From the NCBI RefSeq assembly GCF_001746205.1, contig NZ_MDCO01000001.1, positions 381,896-445,895 on the forward strand: DNA of 64,000 nt, in the 5' to 3' direction. Both the position numbers and the translations under genes were made by a program. Under the pieces are notes generated by a model. It saw only the letters and a program-made list of their open reading frames with translations. It did no database searches and was not told the origin of the DNA. This stretch comes from Brachyspira hampsonii (lineage in GTDB: Bacteria; Spirochaetota; Brachyspiria; Brachyspirales; Brachyspiraceae). Of this stretch, positions 1 to 9,227 are shown one piece after another; within the stretch, counting starts at the first letter, position 1; each line of letters opens with the position of its first letter.

Positions 1-2
1 AT

Positions 3-134
3 AAGACTCAAAGAGAATTATTAAAACAATTAATTATAGATAATATAAAAGATGGATATATAAGTGAAGAGATTTTTTTAGATATATGTGATAAAAGAAA
101 TTTATGGTATATAAGAGATTTGTATTATAATTAA
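3..134 (+). CDS. C-terminal end of an unidentified protein (partial)
   Basis: An open frame enters from the left edge and ends at the TAA at 132-134, giving 43 residues rich in Ile, Lys and Asp. No motif is recognisable. It is co-directional with the radical SAM gene that starts 13 bases later, so it is probably the 3' end of an upstream gene of the same operon. Function cannot be stated from this fragment. Confidence 0.55.
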   Translation, partial: KTQRELLKQLIIDNIKDGYISEEIFLDICDKRNLWYIRDLYYN

Positions 135-147
135 TAAAGGAAAAAAA

Positions 148-1209
148 ATGGATAATAAGACTATAGATCATATAGTATGGTGGATACCAATAAAAAGTTT
201 GAGAAATTTTACAAGAGAATATTTATTAGAGTTACATAATCTAAAAAAATGTAGTAATAATGATGAAACATCTATCAATTCTAATCTAATAACAGAAGCT
301 ATAAAGCGAAGTGTGGAATTAACTACTGACAATCTTGATTATGATTATATTAAAAGTATTTTTAAAAAAAATGTTACTTGGGTTGAAATAGGAATATCAT
401 CTTTTTGTAATAGAAAATGTTGGTTTTGTCCAAATTCATTTATAGATAGATTTAGTAAAAATATAATATTAGAAGAAAAATTATTTATAAAAGTATTATC
501 TGAACTTCAGGAAATTGATTACTCAAATAGAATATATTTACATAGATATAATGAACCATTATATGATAAAGATTTATTGATAAAAAGAATAAAACAAGTA
601 AGGGAATATTTACCAAATTGCAATATAACTCTTTTTTCCAATGGAGATTATTTAACATTAGATTACTTAGAATTACTAAATAAATGTGGTGTTAATAATA
701 TGATAATCACATATTATTATAATTATAATGATAAAAATATTCCATTTGATATAGATAATATAATTCATCCTGGTATGCTAAAATTATTAAGTAAATTAAA
801 GTTAGAATATCAAGTAGTTATAAAGAATGATTCATATTATCAAGTAGATTGTAGCTATAAAAATATATATATAAATTATAGGGCAGTAGATTTTATAAGA
901 CATGCTACAGATAGGGGGCAATTATTAAAAGATAGTGTAAATATTATTAACAATAATGGTTTATGTTTTATGCCTAATTTTCATTTAGCTGTAGATTATG
1001 ATGGTAATTACACTTTATGCTGTAATATAAGAAGTGATGTAAGAAAGCATGAAAATTATATTTTGGGTAATATAAAAGATTCTACAATATTTGATATTTT
1101 TATGGGTAGAAAAATGATAAATTTTAGAAAAAAATTAATGGTTGAAGCAAAAAGAATAGAAATATGCTCAACTTGTTCAGATCCAAGAACTTGGGAAAAT
1201 TTATTTTGA
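148..1209 (+). CDS. Radical SAM/SPASM-domain protein
   Basis: A 353-residue protein with a radical SAM cluster motif C-x3-C-x2-C at Cys87, Cys91 and Cys94, expected to bind the SAM-coordinated [4Fe-4S] cluster. A C-terminal cysteine group (Leu-Cys-Cys in the region preceding the end, then Cys340 and Cys343) looks like a SPASM auxiliary-cluster region. The first 30 or so residues (IVWWIP, then K-x-LRN, then REYLLE) lie outside the catalytic domain and recur almost unchanged in the next gene. RBS AAAGGA lies just upstream of the ATG. The substrate is unknown; the position after a truncated gene and before a second radical SAM gene suggests a surface-glycan or peptide-modification locus, which is inference. 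Confidence 0.8.
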   Translation: MDNKTIDHIVWWIPIKSLRNFTREYLLELHNLKKCSNNDETSINSNLITEAIKRSVELTTDNLDYDYIKSIFKKNVTWVEIGISSFCNRKCWFCPNSFIDRFSKNIILEEKLFIKVLSELQEIDYSNRIYLHRYNEPLYDKDLLIKRIKQVREYLPNCNITLFSNGDYLTLDYLELLNKCGVNNMIITYYYNYNDKNIPFDIDNIIHPGMLKLLSKLKLEYQVVIKNDSYYQVDCSYKNIYINYRAVDFIRHATDRGQLLKDSVNIINNNGLCFMPNFHLAVDYDGNYTLCCNIRSDVRKHENYILGNIKDSTIFDIFMGRKMINFRKKLMVEAKRIEICSTCSDPRTWENLF

Positions 1210-1226
1210 CTATAAAAGGATAAAAA

Positions 1227-2207
1227 ATGGATAATAAAACTATAGATAACATAGTATGGTGGATACCTTTTAAAAAATTAAGAAATTCTTTAAGAGAATA
1301 TTTATTAGAAATTAATAATTTTAATGATAAGTTGTTGGAAATAAATAATAAAATTAATATACTAGAAAGTAGTGTATATAACAACTATGTGGATTTATAT
1401 ACAAAAATGAAAAGACTGACTCCACAGTCACATATTAATTTTGTTGAGATACATTTGGCAGAACATTGTAATTTAAATTGTTATAGTTGTGATCATTTTT
1501 CTCAATTAGCAAAAGAAGAGTATTATGACATAGAAATATTTGAAAATGATATTAGAAGATTATATGAATTAACTAATGGCTTAATAAATAGATTTCAGCT
1601 TATGGGTGGAGAGCCTTTGCTAAATAAAAATTGCAAAGGTTATTTTTACATAATAAGAAAATATTTTAAAAATAGTTCAATATGGTTAATAACTAATGGT
1701 ATTTTACTTCCAAAACAAGATGAAAGTTTTTGGATATATTGTAAAGAAAACAATGTAGAAATACATCCAACAAAATATCCAATTAATATAAATTGGGAAA
1801 ATATATTAGAATTATGTAATAAATATGGTATAATTCTATCTTTTTATAATGATACTAATATTCAAAAAGAAAGTTACAAAGCTGTTTTAAATATTGAAGG
1901 AAAATCCGATCCATTTAATAATTTTATTAATTGTTTTATAGCAAACAATTGTTTATTTTTAAATCATGGAAAATTATTTTCTTGCGGATTAGTTTCAAAT
2001 ATAAGACATTTTAATGACTATTTCAATAAAAATTTAGAGGTTACAGAGCATGATTATATAGATATATATAAAGCTAAAGACTATAATGAAATATTACAGT
2101 TTTTAGCAAAACCTATGCCTTTTTGTAGATATTGTGATATAACTAAATGGCATAGTATTGGAAAATGGGAAACATCAAAAAGAAATATTGAAGAATATAT
2201 AGACTAA
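1227..2207 (+). CDS. Radical SAM protein with the same N-terminal tag
   Basis: A 326-residue protein. The radical SAM motif C-x3-C-x2-C is at Cys81, Cys85 and Cys88, followed by a MGGEPLL segment near 126-132 that matches the conserved GGEP strand of the family. Later cysteines (C-x5-C near NCFIANNC, SCG, then C-x2-C near the end) resemble an auxiliary-cluster or SPASM-like region. Residues 1-30 repeat the N-terminus of the preceding gene almost exactly, including at DNA level, while the rest differs strongly. It starts 17 bases after the previous stop with AAAGGA as RBS, so the pair is co-transcribed. Substrate not identifiable. Confidence 0.8.
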   Translation: MDNKTIDNIVWWIPFKKLRNSLREYLLEINNFNDKLLEINNKINILESSVYNNYVDLYTKMKRLTPQSHINFVEIHLAEHCNLNCYSCDHFSQLAKEEYYDIEIFENDIRRLYELTNGLINRFQLMGGEPLLNKNCKGYFYIIRKYFKNSSIWLITNGILLPKQDESFWIYCKENNVEIHPTKYPININWENILELCNKYGIILSFYNDTNIQKESYKAVLNIEGKSDPFNNFINCFIANNCLFLNHGKLFSCGLVSNIRHFNDYFNKNLEVTEHDYIDIYKAKDYNEILQFLAKPMPFCRYCDITKWHSIGKWETSKRNIEEYID

Positions 2208-2345
2208 ACATATACATCAGTTCCATTTTTTATATAATACTTTTTTATTATCAATTAAAACTATAATCTGAAAACTTGTGATATTTGACTTTTTATATTA
2301 AAATAGACGAATGTACTTTTATATAAGAGATTGGAGCATTATAAA

Positions 2346-4961
2346 ATGAAAAATATAAAAGAAAAATTAAGGCAACTTATAAAAGAACAGTATTTAATAA
2401 TAGATGGAGCCACAGGTACAGAACTTCAAAAAAAAGAAATTAAAAAAGAGTCTTGGATTATAAACGGCAATAATGTAGAAGGCTGTAATGAAATATTAAA
2501 TATAACAGCACCATATATAATGAAAGAAATACATACGGATTATTTAAATGCCAATGCCAATATAATAAAGACTAATAGTTTTGGGGCTATACCTTGGGTA
2601 TTAAGTGAATATCATATTGCAGATAAAACTTATGAATTAGCTAAAAAAGCTGCATTAATAGCTAATGAAGCTAGAGAAGAATATTTAAAAAATCCTAATT
2701 CTAAAGGTGATTTGAACAGAGATATATTTATTGCCGGCAGTTTAGGTCCGGGAGTAAAACTTCCTAGCCTTGGACAGATTACTTTCGATGAAATGTATAA
2801 TGGATACATCGAAGCTGCAAGAGGATTAATAGACGGAGGAGTTGATATTATACTTCTTGAGACAGCTCAAGATGTACTGCAGTTAAAGTCAGCTATAATT
2901 GCAGTTAATGATACAGCAGAAAAATTGAATAAAGAAATACCAATAATGGTTTCTGTAACAATAGAAAAAGAAGGTACTATGCTTTTGGGTACTGATATAG
3001 AAACAGCATATACTATACTTTCTAATTTGGATATATTTTCTATAGGTATGAACTGCGGAACAGGTCCGGACATGGCATCAAGACATATAAAAAAACTTTC
3101 AGAAATATCATGTCTTCCTATATCAATACATACAAATGCAGGACTTCCAGAAAATAGAAACGGAAAAGCATATTATAGTATGACACCTGAAGAATTTGCA
3201 GATATTAATAGTAAGTTTTTTGAATTAGACGGACTTTCATTCATAGGAGGCTGCTGCGGTACTACCCCACTCCATATAAAGGCATTATCCGATAAAGTAA
3301 AAGGAATAAAACCTAAAAAAACAGCATTAGAAAAACCAAGAGCTTATATAGCAAGTTTATTTAATACTGTAAGCATAAAACAAAATCCTGCTCCTTTAAT
3401 GATTGGAGAAAGAAGTAATGCTACAGGAAGTAAAATATTTAGAGAGCTTATGATTGCAGGTGATATGGACGGTATGCTTGATGTAGGAATAAAACAAGTA
3501 AAAGCCGGAAGCCATGCTATAGATGTTAATGCTGCTTGGGCTGGACGAGACGAAGTAGAAGATATTACAAAAATTATTTCATCTTATGTTAAACAAATTT
3601 CGCTGCCATTAGTTATTGATGCTATAAAACCTAATGTTATAGAGGCGGCTTTAAAAGTATATGGAGGAAAACCTATAATAAACTCTGCTAATATGGAACA
3701 GGGAGAAGAAAAATTTGATGCAATATGTTCTCTTGCCAAAAAATACGGGGCTTCTATTATGCTTCTTACAATAGATGAAAAGTCAATGGCTTTCACATGC
3801 GAAGATAAATTGAAAATGGCTGAGAGAATGTATGAAAGAGCGGTTAATGTTCACAAAATACTTCCTCATGATATAATATTTGACCCTCTTACATTTACAC
3901 TTGCAAGCGGTGATGAAAAAAGTTTTTTAGCAGGAGTTCAAACTCTTAATGCTATAAAAGAGTTATCAAAAAAATATCCTGAATGTTCTATAAGTTTGGG
4001 AGTATCTAATATATCTTTCGGGCTTAAAGAAGAAGCTAGAAAAATAATGAACTCTGTATTTTTATATGAAGCTATTAATCATGGACTTACTACTGCAATA
4101 GTTAATGTAGCTCAGATACTTCCTTTATCAAAAATAGATGAAAAAGAAATAGAATTAGCAAGAGAATTAATATATAATAAAAGCAACAGTAAAGAGCCTC
4201 TTATAAATTATATAAATCATTTCTCTGACAAAAAGGAAAAGAAAGAATTAAACAATGAAGAAAATATAAAAAAGCCTATAAGAGAAGCCATAAGAGATGC
4301 TATGCTTGACGGCGAATGGAAAGATATGCAGGTTCTGCTTAATGAAGTAAAAGAAAACAGTGAAGAGTTCGGAGGAGAAAAATTATTTGCTCAGGCTATA
4401 ATAGATGAAATACTTCTTCCTACTATGGCTGATATCGGAGTAAAATTCGGAGAAGGCACTATACAGCTTCCTTTTGTTTTAGGTTCTGCAGAAGTTATGA
4501 AAAAGAGTGTTGACTTTTTATCAGAATTTTTGGAGAAAAAGAAACAGGAGAAAACAGCTAAAATAATACTTGGTACTGTGGCAGGCGATGTACATGATGT
4601 AGGTAAAAACCTAGTTGAAATCATTATAAAAAATAATGGATTTGAAACTGTTAATATTGGTACTAAAGTATCTATAGAAAAATTTTTAGAAGCCTATCAT
4701 GAACATAATGCAGATTGTATAGGTATGTCTGGGCTTTTGGTAAAATCTACTGAAGTTATGAAAGATAATTTGGCATACATTAGAGATAAAGGATTAAAGA
4801 TACCAATTCTGCTTGGAGGAGCTGCTTTAACTAAAGATTTTGTTGAAAATATTTGCAAAAAAGTTTATGGAGATACTGCTAAAATATTTTACTGTAAAGA
4901 CGGTTTTGATGATATATTAGCAATAAAAGAAATAATAGCTGACAGAGACAAAGAAAAATAA
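2346..4961 (+). CDS. metH: B12-dependent methionine synthase, catalytic part (MetH without activation domain)
   Basis: 871 residues carrying three of the four MetH modules in order. The homocysteine S-methyltransferase barrel (about 1-310) has zinc-ligand signatures NCG and GGCCGTT. The methyltetrahydrofolate-binding pterin domain (about 330-600) has a GERSNATGS motif. The cobalamin-binding region (about 640-870) has the D-x-H-x2-G motif (DVHDVGK) whose His ligates cobalt. It methylates homocysteine to methionine in the cytosol. Full-length MetH is near 1200 residues; the C-terminal reactivation domain is missing here and is encoded by the next gene. An in-frame TTG at 2331 overlaps GGAG (2333-2336), which is better read as the RBS for ATG 2346. 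Confidence 0.93.
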   Translation: MKNIKEKLRQLIKEQYLIIDGATGTELQKKEIKKESWIINGNNVEGCNEILNITAPYIMKEIHTDYLNANANIIKTNSFGAIPWVLSEYHIADKTYELAKKAALIANEAREEYLKNPNSKGDLNRDIFIAGSLGPGVKLPSLGQITFDEMYNGYIEAARGLIDGGVDIILLETAQDVLQLKSAIIAVNDTAEKLNKEIPIMVSVTIEKEGTMLLGTDIETAYTILSNLDIFSIGMNCGTGPDMASRHIKKLSEISCLPISIHTNAGLPENRNGKAYYSMTPEEFADINSKFFELDGLSFIGGCCGTTPLHIKALSDKVKGIKPKKTALEKPRAYIASLFNTVSIKQNPAPLMIGERSNATGSKIFRELMIAGDMDGMLDVGIKQVKAGSHAIDVNAAWAGRDEVEDITKIISSYVKQISLPLVIDAIKPNVIEAALKVYGGKPIINSANMEQGEEKFDAICSLAKKYGASIMLLTIDEKSMAFTCEDKLKMAERMYERAVNVHKILPHDIIFDPLTFTLASGDEKSFLAGVQTLNAIKELSKKYPECSISLGVSNISFGLKEEARKIMNSVFLYEAINHGLTTAIVNVAQILPLSKIDEKEIELARELIYNKSNSKEPLINYINHFSDKKEKKELNNEENIKKPIREAIRDAMLDGEWKDMQVLLNEVKENSEEFGGEKLFAQAIIDEILLPTMADIGVKFGEGTIQLPFVLGSAEVMKKSVDFLSEFLEKKKQEKTAKIILGTVAGDVHDVGKNLVEIIIKNNGFETVNIGTKVSIEKFLEAYHEHNADCIGMSGLLVKSTEVMKDNLAYIRDKGLKIPILLGGAALTKDFVENICKKVYGDTAKIFYCKDGFDDILAIKEIIADRDKEK

Positions 4962-4963
4962 AA

Positions 4964-5318
4964 GTTAGCCGAAGCCAGCTAGTGAGTTACTCTATAGCTT
5001 ATTACAGGCTGAGACGATAAATTAGCAATAAAAATAAAAAAAGCGAGAACGAGCCTTCAAGCAAATTTATTTGCTTGAAACTATAAGGCGGGTTCGACCG
5101 ACTAGGCAAAATAACAAGAGTGAGCCGAAGCCAGTTGGTGAGTAAACTCACTAGCTTATTACAGGCTTAGGCTAGCAATAAACAAAGGTGAGAACGAACC
5201 TTCAAGCAAATTTATTTGCTTGAAACTATAAGGCGAGTTCGACCGACTAGGAAAAATAACAAGAGTTAGCCGAAGCCAGCTAGTGAGTTTACTCACTAGC
5301 TTATTACAGGCTGAGGCG
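4964..5318. repeat. Array of alternating hairpin repeats A-B-A-B-A
   Basis: The 382-base gap between the two methionine synthase genes is almost entirely repeats. Unit A lies at about 4964-5016, 5120-5173 and 5265-5318; unit B lies at about 5043-5106 and 5189-5251, so a B-A block of about 146 bp is tandemly duplicated. Each unit has a central inverted repeat of 10 bp with a TTTA or TAAA loop: AGCTAGTGAG/CTCACTAGCT in A3 and TTCAAGCAAA/TTTGCTTGAA in B. Around it is a GCC/GGC outer stem interrupted by a small G.A-type internal loop, with a one-sided 7-8 nt bulge before GGC. In A2 two arm changes give G-U pairs and keep the stem. A1 has a degraded palindrome. The units are locally richer in G+C than the surroundings. 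Confidence 0.85.
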
Positions 5319-5343
5319 AACATAACAATAATAAGGAAGAATT

Positions 5344-6150
5344 ATGCCAGAAATAAATCACAAAAATCATGAACATTATATGAATAAACCTCCTTTCTAT
5401 GGAAGAAAAGTTTTTGAGTTTAATAAAGAAATAGAAAAAGAAGCATTTGATATGATTAATAAAGTTAGGCTTTTTAGAGTGGGTTTCGGATATTCTGCTA
5501 GAAATCAGGATATGGAAAAATATAATGAGATGATTAAAACAAAAGTAGAACCTAAATACGAAGAGATGAAAAATAATATTATAGAAAATAATTTAATCGA
5601 ACCTGTAATGATTTACGGATTTTATAAGACGGTTACGGAAAATGATAAACTTTATATATATGATGTTGAAAATAATGAATTAAAAAATGAAAAAATAGAA
5701 ATACCTTTAGAGCGTATGGAAAAAGAGCCCTATAACTCTATAGTTGATTTCTTTGATAAAGAAGAAGATACTATAGGCTTTACTCTTGTAAGTCTTGGTA
5801 CTAAATTTCATGAATTTTTAAAAGGACTTTATGATAATGATGATTATAAAGACTATTATTTTTATAATGCAATAGGAACAAATATCATAGAAAATTATGT
5901 TGATATACTTCAAACTAATATGGATAATTTACTCAATTTAAAAAATAAAGGCAAAAGAAAACATGTAGGCTGCAGGTACTCTTTCGGTTATAAAGCATTA
6001 ACTAATATGTACGGCAACAGAATAATTTTTGATAAATTAAGACCAGAGGAGTTCGGTATTACACTTACAGAAAGCTATATGGTAGAACCAGAAATAAGTA
6101 CAGCTGCTATAGTTTCATTTTGTGAGGATTCTTATTATTTTGCTAATTAA
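5344..6150 (+). CDS. Stand-alone MetH activation-domain protein
   Basis: 268 residues resembling the S-adenosylmethionine-binding reactivation domain of MetH. The signature near the C-terminus, with RYSFGY followed by LRPEEFGITLTES and a Pro-Glu-Ile-Ser-Thr segment, matches the domain's R-x-GYPAC and GVxLTES-type blocks. It would donate the methyl group that regenerates methylcobalamin after accidental oxidation of the B12 cofactor in the upstream catalytic protein. RBS AAGGAAGA lies at 5334-5341. Separate-gene activation domains are known in some bacteria. The usual PACPD motif is altered, so the exact chemistry is less certain than the family. Confidence 0.75.
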   Translation: MPEINHKNHEHYMNKPPFYGRKVFEFNKEIEKEAFDMINKVRLFRVGFGYSARNQDMEKYNEMIKTKVEPKYEEMKNNIIENNLIEPVMIYGFYKTVTENDKLYIYDVENNELKNEKIEIPLERMEKEPYNSIVDFFDKEEDTIGFTLVSLGTKFHEFLKGLYDNDDYKDYYFYNAIGTNIIENYVDILQTNMDNLLNLKNKGKRKHVGCRYSFGYKALTNMYGNRIIFDKLRPEEFGITLTESYMVEPEISTAAIVSFCEDSYYFAN

Positions 6151-6164
6151 TAGTAATTTAATTT

Positions 6165-7091
6165 TTAAATATTTTTAAGAAGCTCAACAACAAAATCATA
6201 ATTATTCATACTCATTATATGCATTTTTTTATGTTTTTTAATCATGCTGTTAAATAGGTTAGTTGATAATTCTACTGCAGCTTTTTTCTCTTCTTCAGGG
6301 GATTTATCACTAGCCTCTTTTAATTTATTAAGCCAGATTTCAGGTATATAAGCACCAGGAAGTTTATAATATATAAAATAAGCAGTTTTATAAGTTAATA
6401 CAGGAAAAAATCCAGGCACTAGTATAGGCTTTTCTTTTAAAGGAAGTTCATCTATCCACTTTAAGAAAAGTTCTAATCTTTCAGCTTCATATATAGGCTG
6501 AGTAAATATAGCTTTAACTCCTGAATTTGCTTTTTTAGCAAGTCTTAATTTCAATGTATCATTATTTTTAGCATAACTGTTTATTACACAAAACGGATAT
6601 ATATGTTTCAATGGCTCTTTAAAATTAAACTCTCCTAAACTTTTTCCTTTATTTAAATCATTGATTATATTTATTAATAATTGAGAATTACCTTCAAATA
6701 CCGCTTTTGCCTGTTTTTGATTACCATTAGCTATAGCATCTCCTGTAACTGCAAGTACCATTCTTATATCAAAATAATTTGCACCTATTAAATCATTTTG
6801 TATAGCTATAGAGTTTCTGTCTCTCATAGTTTGAGTTGTTATGAATGGTTTGTTATTATTCAATCTTTGCTGCAATTGCAATGCTGCTAGTATTGAAGAT
6901 ATCTTTAAATTAGCAAATGGAGAATCCGTTACAACAAATCCATCTATATAATTTGATATGTCTGCCCTATTTATTTTTTCTTCTATGTATCCTAAATCGT
7001 ATTTTGCCTGAGGCGATATTTCTAATGTGAATGTATATTTATCTTTGTTTTCTAGTTTTTTTATAAAGTTTTCTACATCGTTATTCATCAT
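6165..7091 (-). CDS. metF: Methylenetetrahydrofolate reductase
   Basis: 308 residues with the MTHFR barrel pattern: FTLEISP near the N-terminus, the FVVTDSP strand, TTQTMRDRN and a central VLAVTGD segment, followed by KAIFTQPIY and LVPGFFPV late in the protein. It reduces 5,10-methylene-THF to 5-methyl-THF, the methyl donor for the adjacent methionine synthase, using a flavin. It is convergent with the activation-domain gene (14 bp between stops). Two adjacent ATGs (7091 and 7088) follow AGGA; either may be used. A candidate promoter with TTGACT (7143-7138) lies upstream. Confidence 0.9.
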   Translation of the reverse strand: MMNNDVENFIKKLENKDKYTFTLEISPQAKYDLGYIEEKINRADISNYIDGFVVTDSPFANLKISSILAALQLQQRLNNNKPFITTQTMRDRNSIAIQNDLIGANYFDIRMVLAVTGDAIANGNQKQAKAVFEGNSQLLINIINDLNKGKSLGEFNFKEPLKHIYPFCVINSYAKNNDTLKLRLAKKANSGVKAIFTQPIYEAERLELFLKWIDELPLKEKPILVPGFFPVLTYKTAYFIYYKLPGAYIPEIWLNKLKEASDKSPEEEKKAAVELSTNLFNSMIKKHKKMHIMSMNNYDFVVELLKNI

Positions 7092-7156
7092 ATATATCCT
7101 AAATATTATGTTAATATCCTACTAGAAAAACAAAAAAAGTCAAATAAAAAATCATA

Positions 7157-7184
7157 TTGAAATAATATAAAAAAGTTATATATT
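7157..7184 (+). promoter_or_regulatory. Sigma-70-type promoter for the MATE gene
   Basis: TTGAAA at 7157-7162, a 16 bp spacer and TATATT at 7179-7184, ending 29 bases before the start codon of the MATE gene. AGGA of the RBS lies between. Seen by eye only. Confidence 0.45.
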
Positions 7185-7213
7185 ATTAAAAATTATGATT
7201 TTTAGGATATATT

Positions 7214-8596
7214 ATGAATGTATGTGATGATGCGGCATTAAAAGAAACTGAAAGACAAAACAAAAAATTTAAAGAATTAACAGAATCAAAAATTGAATTT
7301 TTAGTTATAAAAATGGGTATCCCAACAATTATAAGCATGCTTACAACATCATTTTATAATATGGCAGACACTTTTTTTGTGAGTAAGGTAAATACTCAGT
7401 CAACAGCTGCAGTTGGAATAGTATTTTCAATGATGGCAATAATACAGGCCATAGGATTTTTTTTCGGACATGGTTCAGGCAATTATATATCAATCAAATT
7501 AGGTGCTAAGGAAACAGATGAGGCTTCAAAGATGGCGGCAACAGGGTTCTTATCTGCTATGATAGTAGGGTTTATGATACTTATACTAGGTATCATATTT
7601 ATTAAGCCTTTAGCATATTTATTAGGCTCTACAGAAACTATACTTCCATATTCTATAAGTTATATGAAATATATTCTTATAGGGGCTCCTTATATGACAG
7701 CCTCTTTAGTTCTTAATAATCAATTAAGACTTCAGGGCAATGCTTTGTTTGCTATGATAGGTTTGATAACAGGTGCGATTTTAAATATAATATTAGATCC
7801 TATTTTAATATTTCATTTTTCTATGGGTGTAAAAGGTGCAGCTATAGGTACTATAATAAGTCAGTTTGTAGGTTTCTGTATACTTTTAATAGGTACTAAT
7901 GTATGGGGTACTTTGCCTATAAAATTAAAAGACTTCTCCCCTAGCCTTCAAAAATATAAGGCGATTATAGTAGGCGGACTTCCAAGTCTTTGCAGGCAGA
8001 GTATATCAAGTTTTTCAACTGCATTTTTAAATATATCTGCTGCTGCATTTGGAGATGCTGCCATAGCTGCTATGTCTATAGTGAATAGGATTGCTATGTT
8101 TGCTAATTCGGCTATTATAGGTTTTGGTCAGGGTTTTCAGCCTGTATGCGGATTTAATTATGGTGCTAAAAAATACGACAGAGTTATAAAGGCTTTTTAT
8201 TTCTGTGTAAAAATATCAACTCTTGTTCTTTTTGTACTAGCATTTATAATATTTATTAATTCAGCACAAATAGTACATTTATTTAATGATAAAGATGAGG
8301 CATTACTTGATACTGCATACATGGCACTTCGTTATCAGGCATTTAGTCTTCCTTTATGGGGATTTATAACATTATCCAGCATGATGCTTCAAACAACTAG
8401 AAAAACTATAAGAGCTTCTATATTGGCTGTAGCTAAGCAAGGAATATTTTTTATACCTATTATTTATATATTTCCTAAATTTTTTGGCTTAATTGGAATA
8501 GAAATAGCTCAGCCTTTTTCGGATTTACTAACATTTATATTGGCAATACCTCTTGGATATAGTATTATAAAAGAAATGAAATCAGAATTGAAATAA
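7214..8596 (+). CDS. MATE-family multidrug/sodium exporter
   Basis: 460 residues forming about 12 membrane segments in two homologous halves, with the family's N-terminal pattern IPTIISMLTTSFYNMADTFF and a second-half equivalent GLPSLCRQSISSFSTAFLN. It resembles the MepA/VmrA branch (long cytoplasmic N-terminus, GFGQGFQPV segment). It likely exports cationic compounds using an ion gradient across the inner membrane. It is divergent from metF and has its own promoter and AGGA RBS. The substrate is not deducible. Confidence 0.88.
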   Translation: MNVCDDAALKETERQNKKFKELTESKIEFLVIKMGIPTIISMLTTSFYNMADTFFVSKVNTQSTAAVGIVFSMMAIIQAIGFFFGHGSGNYISIKLGAKETDEASKMAATGFLSAMIVGFMILILGIIFIKPLAYLLGSTETILPYSISYMKYILIGAPYMTASLVLNNQLRLQGNALFAMIGLITGAILNIILDPILIFHFSMGVKGAAIGTIISQFVGFCILLIGTNVWGTLPIKLKDFSPSLQKYKAIIVGGLPSLCRQSISSFSTAFLNISAAAFGDAAIAAMSIVNRIAMFANSAIIGFGQGFQPVCGFNYGAKKYDRVIKAFYFCVKISTLVLFVLAFIIFINSAQIVHLFNDKDEALLDTAYMALRYQAFSLPLWGFITLSSMMLQTTRKTIRASILAVAKQGIFFIPIIYIFPKFFGLIGIEIAQPFSDLLTFILAIPLGYSIIKEMKSELK

Positions 8597-8653
8597 ATTT
8601 AACATAATATATTTGTTAAATTAATACTTGCAGTTTTCTATTATAAGTATATA

Positions 8654-9205
8654 ATGTATGATATGGAAATAAAAGATTCTACAAGAAGTGCTTTAGTTAG
8701 AAAAGGTAATGAGCTTTTTAATCAGAAAGATATAGAAGGTGCTTACAGATGTTATCTTACAGCTTCTTATTATGGAGGCATAGAAAAAGTTGCAGATTAT
8801 TATAATTTTGAAAAGAAAAACATAATAAAGGCTATGCAGCTTTATAAGTTTATCATGAAAGAAGACTCTAATCTTGGAGGAAATGTAAGAGCTAAACAGA
8901 AATTAGATAAATTGGCAGAATCTGTGGCTAAAGTGCTTAGAAAATGGCTGAAAGAAGATGAAACTTTTAATGCTAATAATAAAAATGATAAATTGGAATT
9001 AGATAGTAAAAATGCAGCTCTGCCAAATAATTATAAAAAAAATACTTTAGAAGATATTTTAAAAGCAAAAGAAAATATAGATTCTAAAAGTAATAATTCA
9101 CAAGTTAATAATAAAACTGTAAATTCTGACTTCTACTCTAAAAGTGCCAATATAAAAAAACCTGTATTTGAACAAATATATACAAATAAACAAAACAAAA
9201 AATAA
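8654..9205 (+). CDS. TPR-like cytoplasmic protein
   Basis: 183 residues. The first 100 form helices resembling one or two TPR units (GNELFNQKDIEGAYRCYLTA, then IIKAMQLYKFIMKED). The last 80 are low-complexity, Asn/Lys/Ser-rich and probably disordered. There is no signal peptide or membrane segment. ATG codons at 8654 and 8663 are both possible and neither has a clear RBS; a TATAAT at 8650-8655 overlaps the first. It precedes the GlmU-like gene by 22 bp. Function unknown. Confidence 0.6.
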   Translation: MYDMEIKDSTRSALVRKGNELFNQKDIEGAYRCYLTASYYGGIEKVADYYNFEKKNIIKAMQLYKFIMKEDSNLGGNVRAKQKLDKLAESVAKVLRKWLKEDETFNANNKNDKLELDSKNAALPNNYKKNTLEDILKAKENIDSKSNNSQVNNKTVNSDFYSKSANIKKPVFEQIYTNKQNKK

Positions 9206-9227
9206 ATATTATAATTAGGAGTTACCT

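Noticed and set aside
2331-2345. TTG start for methionine synthase adding five residues
   Set aside because: The TTG overlaps GGAG, which sits at the right distance to be the RBS of the ATG at 2346. The same reasoning was applied to the TTG codons at 25390 (nadE) and 17447 (dxr).
2208-2345. SAM or cobalamin riboswitch upstream of methionine synthase
   Set aside because: The gap is only 138 bases, lacks the conserved cores of these riboswitches, and has no terminator-like hairpin.
4964-5318. CRISPR-like array reading of the A/B repeats
   Set aside because: There are two alternating unit types with internal palindromes, only three and two copies, and the sequence between units is also repeated. 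No cas gene is near.
4961-5344. Frameshift or sequencing error as cause of the split methionine synthase
   Set aside because: The two frames are separated by 382 bases of repeats, both end or start cleanly, and the second gene has its own RBS.
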